From Mesostigma viride (taxonomy: Eukaryota > Streptophyta > Mesostigmatophyceae > Mesostigmatales > Mesostigmataceae), in the NCBI GenBank assembly GCA_009746045.1, contig RPFO01000080.1, positions 9,926,113-9,990,112 of the forward strand: a stretch of 64,000 bases of DNA. The letters are read 5' to 3'. Each line of letters begins with the position of its first letter. The stretch's first letter is position 1. The position numbers and the translations under genes were made by a program. Below, in pieces: positions 58,061-64,000 of this stretch. Under the pieces are notes generated by a model that saw only the letters and a list, made by a program, of their open reading frames with translations, was not told the origin of the DNA and searched no databases.

Positions 58061-58904
58061 GCTCAATCAGGTTGCTCTTTCGGCCAGGGGGCAGTGCAGC
58101 ATTGCAAGAACATACTGTTTTTCTATGTGAGGTTTAGTATTAAGTAATTGGGTATTCAAGATTGACTTAGGAAATTAACAAAAAAGTCATGTCAAAGTCC
58201 CATTTGCCACTGGCTGTATGCTGGTCATTACTTGTGTGTGCTCAGGCAACGCAAAATAGTCAAAGAAATTCCACTATCTGCTGTGGACACTACACTTCCA
58301 GCAATCCTGCACTGAAAACTGCGCGACGGGCGACATAAACTTCTTAACTCACAAGTCAATGTCCTATAGTAACTTGCTGCATTGTCAACCTTACTACTCG
58401 TACCACCCCCGCCGGTGCCAACATTCCACTAGCACAGGGCCGGGACACAAGGTGTCAGACAGGGGTGGCCTTGACAATTTTGACATCCACCGTAGGCCTG
58501 CATTTGAACAGCAAGGGAAAGTGTTGATGGCGCAGCAAATAGATTGCAAAAGGCAGATTAGCACTGGCACTAAAATGATGTATATCACGGGAGTAAACAG
58601 GGCATACCCATCACACAGACGATTACTCTGCTCTCAGAACAAGTTCTGCTCACCCGGCTGAGAGAAAAAAAGGAAAAAACCTACATCATTATTATGTTTT
58701 CACACATCTAAACATCCAACAGGAGGGACACCCACAAACAAAGTGATACTTGACAGTGGCAATGACAGACCTAGCGGTTTGCACCAAGGCCCCCGCCCCC
58801 CCCCCCTCCCGTGCCTCCTCATGCCAGCACCCTGTTATACTGCCAAAACAACAACAACCCCAAGGTCGCCCTCATGAAGTGTTGCCTGAATCTGTATCAC
58901 CATC
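58061..58904. other. Region without a recognisable gene
   Basis: An open frame at 58359-58661 (100 codons) has no recognised motif. Nothing else is seen before the CATCAC array. Confidence 0.5.
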
Positions 58905-61478
58905 TGTATCACCATCTGTATCACCATCACATCACCACCACATCACCATCACATCACCATCACATCACCATCACATCACCATCACATCACCATCACATCA
59001 CCATCACATCACCATCACATCACCATCACATCACCATCACATCACCATCACATCACCATCACATCACCATCACATCACCATCACATCACCATCACATCAC
59101 CATCACATCACCATCACATCACCATCACATCACCATCACATCACCATCACATCACCATCACATCACCATCACATCACCATCACATCACCATCACATCACC
59201 ATCACATCACCATCACATCACCATCACATCACCATCACATCACCATCACATCACCATCACATCACCATCACATCACCATCACATCACCATCACATCACCA
59301 TCACATCACCATCACATCACCATCACATCACCATCACATCACCATCACATCACCATCACATCACCATCACATCACCATCACATCACCATCACATCACCAT
59401 CACATCACCATCACATCACCATCACATCACCATCACATCACCATCACATCACCATCACATCACCATCACATCACCATCACATCACCATCACATCACCATC
59501 ACATCACCATCACATCACCATCACATCACCATCACATCACCATCACATCACCATCACATCACCATCACATCACCATCACATCACCATCACATCACCATCA
59601 CATCACCATCACATCACCATCACATCACCATCACATCACCATCACATCACCATCACATCACCATCACATCACCATCACATCACCATCACATCACCATCAC
59701 ATCACCATCACATCACCATCACATCACCATCACATCACCATCACATCACCATCACATCACCATCACATCACCATCACATCACCATCACATCACCATCACA
59801 TCACCATCACATCACCATCACATCACCATCACATCACCATCACATCACCATCACATCACCATCACATCACCATCACATCACCATCACATCACCATCACAT
59901 CACCATCACATCACCATCACATCACCATCACATCACCATCACATCACCATCACATCACCATCACATCACCATCACATCACCATCACATCACCATCACATC
60001 ACCATCACATCACCATCACATCACCATCACATCACCATCACATCACCATCACATCACCATCACATCACCATCACATCACCATCACATCACCATCACATCA
60101 CCATCACATCACCATCACATCACCATCACATCACCATCACATCACCATCACATCACCATCACATCACCATCACATCACCATCACATCACCATCACATCAC
60201 CATCACATCACCATCACATCACCATCACATCACCATCACATCACCATCACATCACCATCACATCACCATCACATCACCATCACATCACCATCACATCACC
60301 ATCACATCACCATCACATCACCATCACATCACCATCACATCACCATCACATCACCATCACATCACCATCACATCACCATCACATCACCATCACATCACCA
60401 TCACATCACCATCACATCACCATCACATCACCATCACATCACCATCACATCACCATCACATCACCATCACATCACCATCACATCACCATCACATCACCAT
60501 CACATCACCATCACATCACCATCACATCACCATCACATCACCATCACATCACCATCACATCACCATCACATCACCATCACATCACCATCACATCACCATC
60601 ACATCACCATCACATCACCATCACATCACCATCACATCACCATCACATCACCATCACATCACCATCACATCACCATCACATCACCATCACATCACCATCA
60701 CATCACCATCACATCACCATCACATCACCATCACATCACCATCACATCACCATCACATCACCATCACATCACCATCACATCACCATCACATCACCATCAC
60801 ATCACCATCACATCACCATCACATCACCATCACATCACCATCACATCACCATCACATCACCATCACATCACCATCACATCACCATCACATCACCATCACA
60901 TCACCATCACATCACCATCACATCACCATCACATCACCATCACATCACCATCACATCACCATCACATCACCATCACATCACCATCACATCACCATCACAT
61001 CACCATCACATCACCATCACATCACCATCACATCACCATCACATCACCATCACATCACCATCACATCACCATCACATCACCATCACATCACCATCACATC
61101 ACCATCACATCACCATCACATCACCATCACATCACCATCACATCACCATCACATCACCATCACATCACCATCACATCACCATCACATCACCATCACATCA
61201 CCATCACATCACCATCACATCACCATCACATCACCATCACATCACCATCACATCACCATCACATCACCATCACATCACCATCACATCACCATCACATCAC
61301 CATCACATCACCATCACATCACCATCACATCACCATCACATCACCATCACATCACCATCACATCACCATCACATCACCATCACATCACCATCACATCACC
61401 ATCACATCACCATCACATCACCATCACATCACCATCACATCACCATCACATCACCATCACATCACCATCACATCACCA
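58905..61478. repeat. ATCACCATCAC 11-nt minisatellite, about 230 copies
   Basis: An almost perfectly homogeneous 2.5-kb array, with only the first few units (CATCTGTATCAC, CACCACATC) and the last diverging. Since 11 is not a multiple of three, every plus-strand frame reads the same 11-residue peptide SPSHHHHITIT in a different phase. That produces two overlapping open frames of more than 900 codons. They lack a credible start context and are repeat artefacts. Confidence 0.97.
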
Positions 61479-61527
61479 CCCGCGCCAGCGCGTCTAACCC
61501 TGGAACACAACCGCATCGCTGTCCATG

Positions 61528-61602
61528 CCAATAACAATGAAAATAATAATAATAACGACAATAATAATAGCAATGATAATAATAATAACAATAATAATCC
61601 AA
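61528..61602. repeat. AAT/AAC-rich microsatellite
   Basis: Imperfect AAT triplets (AATAATAATAACGACAATAA) directly after the minisatellite. Confidence 0.88.
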
Positions 61603-62505
61603 CCACGTGATAATAGTGAGCCAACTCATGTCTCCACCGCCGTCCACGCACATGCTAACCTACTTTAGCCTGCTCCCGTGTAAAAGCACTTTCTCTGGGA
61701 GGCTTCGACGTTGTACCTGCCCGCTCATATACACCGCCTGCATCGGAAGTTTAATAATTAAGGATTGCTCGAAAAATTTTCGCCTGAAAACATAAAAACA
61801 AACAAAGAATTTTCTTTAACGAAGTCCCGGGGCTGTGGACTGCATTCGAGATAATCTAGCAAACAAACAAAGTAAATAAATCAATTAAATCTCGCGAGCC
61901 CTGGGTGGTTATTCTTGGGGGGAAACAGCGAGCACACAACAGTAAGCCGGGGATCTTACCGTGGTAAATATATACCCGACTGCCTTGATCGGCTGTACGA
62001 CGGAAAAACAAACAAAGAGTTTTAATTAAATTAAGAAAATCCGGGGACACTACTTTGCTCCCAACAATCGAACCAGGGTAAATCGAAATGCAAACCGGGC
62101 AGAAGCTGGGTATGCATTAAAACTTCCGATGAGGGCGGTGTAAGCCCACTCCTGCGTATCCTCGTTTGAAACGGAAGGCTATGTCGCTGTACCTGCAAAG
62201 CTATGTAAGCCCACTATGTAAGCAAGGCAACCCCTCTCCCTGACGTGGGTGGATTGCGATGGAGCAACACTCCTGTTGACTTGAATCACTTGAAATGAAA
62301 GGTTTTGTCGCTGTACCTGCCGGCGTAACAAGCCCTGGCTTGGCTGACAGTGGCAAGGGGCCGGTGGGCCAACAGCGGTTGGTAGCAGCAAAAACTAGGG
62401 GCCTTGCGACCGTTCCGTCAAGTAGCCACACATCCACCGGCTCAACCATCGTGAGCGCACCATCACGCAATACTAATTCACCATCACACCCTGCACAGCT
62501 ATGGC
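61603..62505. other. Region without a recognisable gene
   Basis: Contains a duplicated GAAACGGAAGG / GAAATGAAAGG-type stretch ending TGTCGCTGTACCTGC (near 62180 and 62307) and several AAACAAACAAAG motifs (61800, 61865, 62010). A 3' exon of the cyclophilin gene could lie here but I could not find one. Confidence 0.45.
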
Positions 62506-62509
62506 GCAT

Positions 62510-63075
62510 GGCAACCTAGAGCCAACCTGCACATGTCAGCAGGACCAGCAGCCTCACATGTCACTCACAATCTAGTCTCACGTGCGCGATGCGTGCGGAC
62601 GGGGCCATTCCCCTCTTGTCATTCTGGGTTCACCTGCACCTTGCCATTAACAATGCCCACCTCACTATAACCAGCAGCAGGCTCTGATATCAGTTAGCCC
62701 CCCACCATCAACCCACCCCCTGCGATCCTCATCTGTCGCTTTAATCCACCTGCATGTTGCCATGATTATGACCCATCATATAGATATGACCAGTCTGTAG
62801 CCTTCACGATCAAAACATCAAGTCCTCGACCACCCTCACCTATCGCTCTGGTCTGGTCTACTTGCACATTGCCATGATCAGGGCCCCCATTTACATTGAA
62901 TGTAGCCTATGCTATTTGCAAACTTACACCCCTCCGCCACCCCCACCTGTCTCTCTGTTCCACCTGCACGTCCCCACAAGCTAGACCCATATCCCTACAA
63001 CTAGCCTCTGCGATCAAGACATCAAGTCCTCCGCCACCCCCACCTGTCGCTCTGGTCCACTTGCACATTGCCGAG
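62510..63075 (-). repeat. ~107-bp tandem repeat derived from the cyclophilin exon 3' edge
   Basis: On the minus strand the exon end (GGCAATGTGCAAGTGGACCA, GAGCGACAG-GTGGGGG) recurs downstream, with plus-strand positions near 62947-62976, 62837-62872, 62730-62763, 62616-62648 and perhaps 62512-62545. Spacing is 98-115 bp. The copies become less similar with distance. The nearest unit also repeats GATCAAGACATCAAGTCCTC. Confidence 0.8.
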
Positions 63076-63128
63076 CCGCTTGACGACACTCATCCCTTGG
63101 CACACCCTGCCGAAGATGGTGTGCTTCC
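63045..63128 (-). CDS. PPIL1: Cyclophilin (PPIL1/CYP18-2 type), one internal exon
   Basis: Peptidyl-prolyl isomerase of the spliceosome-associated PPIL1 class. The minus-strand exon encodes GKHTIFGRVCQGMSVVKRLG then NVQVDQSDR. GKHTIFGRV-x-x-GM and the S/T-DR end are the class signature near the C-terminus, and GKHT-x-FG belongs to the active-site face. Acceptor GTCCGCGTGCAG and donor GTGGGG frame an 84-nt exon whose phase (starting with two bases of Gly) matches a known intron position in this family. Upstream exons would lie at higher coordinates or beyond the window, and the last exon was not found. It may be a normal gene with long introns or an isolated fragment. Confidence 0.7.
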
Positions 63129-64000
63129 CTGCACGCGGACAGGCAGCCCCATTATTGAGAAAATCCAAGTCATTCAGTGCTTGACTGGGTCGTATCATCC
63201 AAACAAGCAAAGTCATTCAAAGTCGCGGCATCCATTAGCAAGTCGCGGCAGCCAAGCCCAAGGTAACATAACCAATCAGTGTTATCAGTAGGTACCGGTA
63301 CCAATATCATCAACGTTTATCACACAGCTCCGGTGATTGGGCATTCTCAGCCTTACCAAAACAGATTTATAAATAATCTGCCAGCCGCAACTCGTTGAAA
63401 ACACCAGCACGGAACGAAGGGGCGAGATCGGCAACAAAGCATGTAAGTATGGTTACAATGTGGTAATCATTGTTACTCATTGAGTTGTTTGTGTATCAAT
63501 TAATTTATGGCCCCAATTGGCAAATTTTACCCCGACTAGGTTGTCCCCAGTTAACAAATTAACAAATTAACAAATTAACAAATTAACGCCGGCGGACTAC
63601 CTCTCGACGCGGAGTCGCCGGGCTACAAGTTCCGTACTTTGCCAAACTCAGCATTAGAGGCCGCCGCACCAATTTTTACTTCTTTTCGTCACATGGCTTG
63701 CGTTGGGTTCATCGACGAGCATCGACGCTCATCGACGGTGCAATCTGACGGCGGAGAATAAGTTCGCCACAGCATAGCGCGACGCAAGGGCTAAGATCCG
63801 ACAACGTGACAAAGCTTTAGACCGCATCGCTAACCGGAAATTCCGTCCAACACCGTCGTACAGTACTGCCAGTCGACCGCACCTCTGCCTCTTAACCGTC
63901 GAATGCGCAATCGATCTAGAAAGTAGAAACGTCTCCGCGACACTTCCGCGATTTCAGTACATGCCGTCACCCTTGACAGTTGTCGTACAATAGTACAAAT
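63129..64000. other. Sequence upstream of the cyclophilin exon
   Basis: No further exon recognised on either strand. It contains an AACAAATT octamer repeat (about 63548-63587) and short CATCGACG repeats (about 63708-63737). Confidence 0.5.

Noticed and set aside
58750-61534. Overlapping open frames of 915 and 907 codons rich in His/Ile/Thr
   Set aside because: They are produced by an 11-nt tandem repeat open in every plus-strand frame. No start context, splice signal or non-repetitive domain supports a gene.

Overview
This is eukaryotic nuclear DNA. Its genes are split by many GT-AG introns and packed with microsatellites, minisatellites and retroelements. My best guess is a green alga (chlorophyte or prasinophyte type) with a large repeat-rich genome. 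The reasons are a tyrosine-recombinase retrotransposon with PAT/TOC-type split direct repeats (a group well known from Volvox and Chlamydomonas), short CCCTAAA telomere-like tracts, TGTAA motifs after the main gene, and a plant-type cyclophilin exon. The lineage is inference; no ribosomal or organelle marker is present.

Region 1 (1-4380) holds a TG-rich octamer array and then about 3.5 kb in which I recognise no gene. Region 2 (4381-35273, plus strand) is one large gene of at least 20 exons. It encodes an SMCHD1-like protein (GHKL ATPase, long beta-sandwich linker, SMC-type hinge, C-terminal coiled coil) of about 2,270 residues from the first exon I can place. All proposed junctions keep frame. 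Its introns hold G-rich, CCCA and CA arrays, a palindromic minisatellite, two tyrosine-recombinase-type non-autonomous retroelements and a 1.6-kb foldback element. Region 3 (35660-41445) is an inverted second copy of the intronic retroelement, split by a 3.6-kb DNA transposon. Region 4 (41600-46470) is broken LINEs in both orientations, one carrying a SINE. Region 5 (47283-55033) has an apparently very young PAT-like retrotransposon (Gag, RT-RNase H, tyrosine recombinase) sitting against a foldback arm, then a Copia-like Gag relic and another foldback arm. Region 6 (55034-58060) is more LINE debris. Region 7 (58905-61478) is a 2.5-kb array of an 11-nt unit. Region 8 (62500-63128, minus strand) is one exon of a PPIL1/CYP18-2-type cyclophilin, with a tandem array of decayed copies of its 3' edge.

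Three observations stand out. (1) Three retroelement families share the same split-direct-repeat layout, X-linker-Y-X-internal-Y, and each carries a GGGTGGG-type G-rich linker between X and Y. (2) Many exon edges in both genes are tandemly duplicated into the neighbouring intron with 80-110 bp periodicity, which could be a source of intron growth or cryptic splice sites. (3) One element is inserted without target duplication in a palindromic minisatellite, and removing it restores the repeat exactly. Exon boundaries, homology calls and repeat counts come from reading by eye; no alignment or database search was run.
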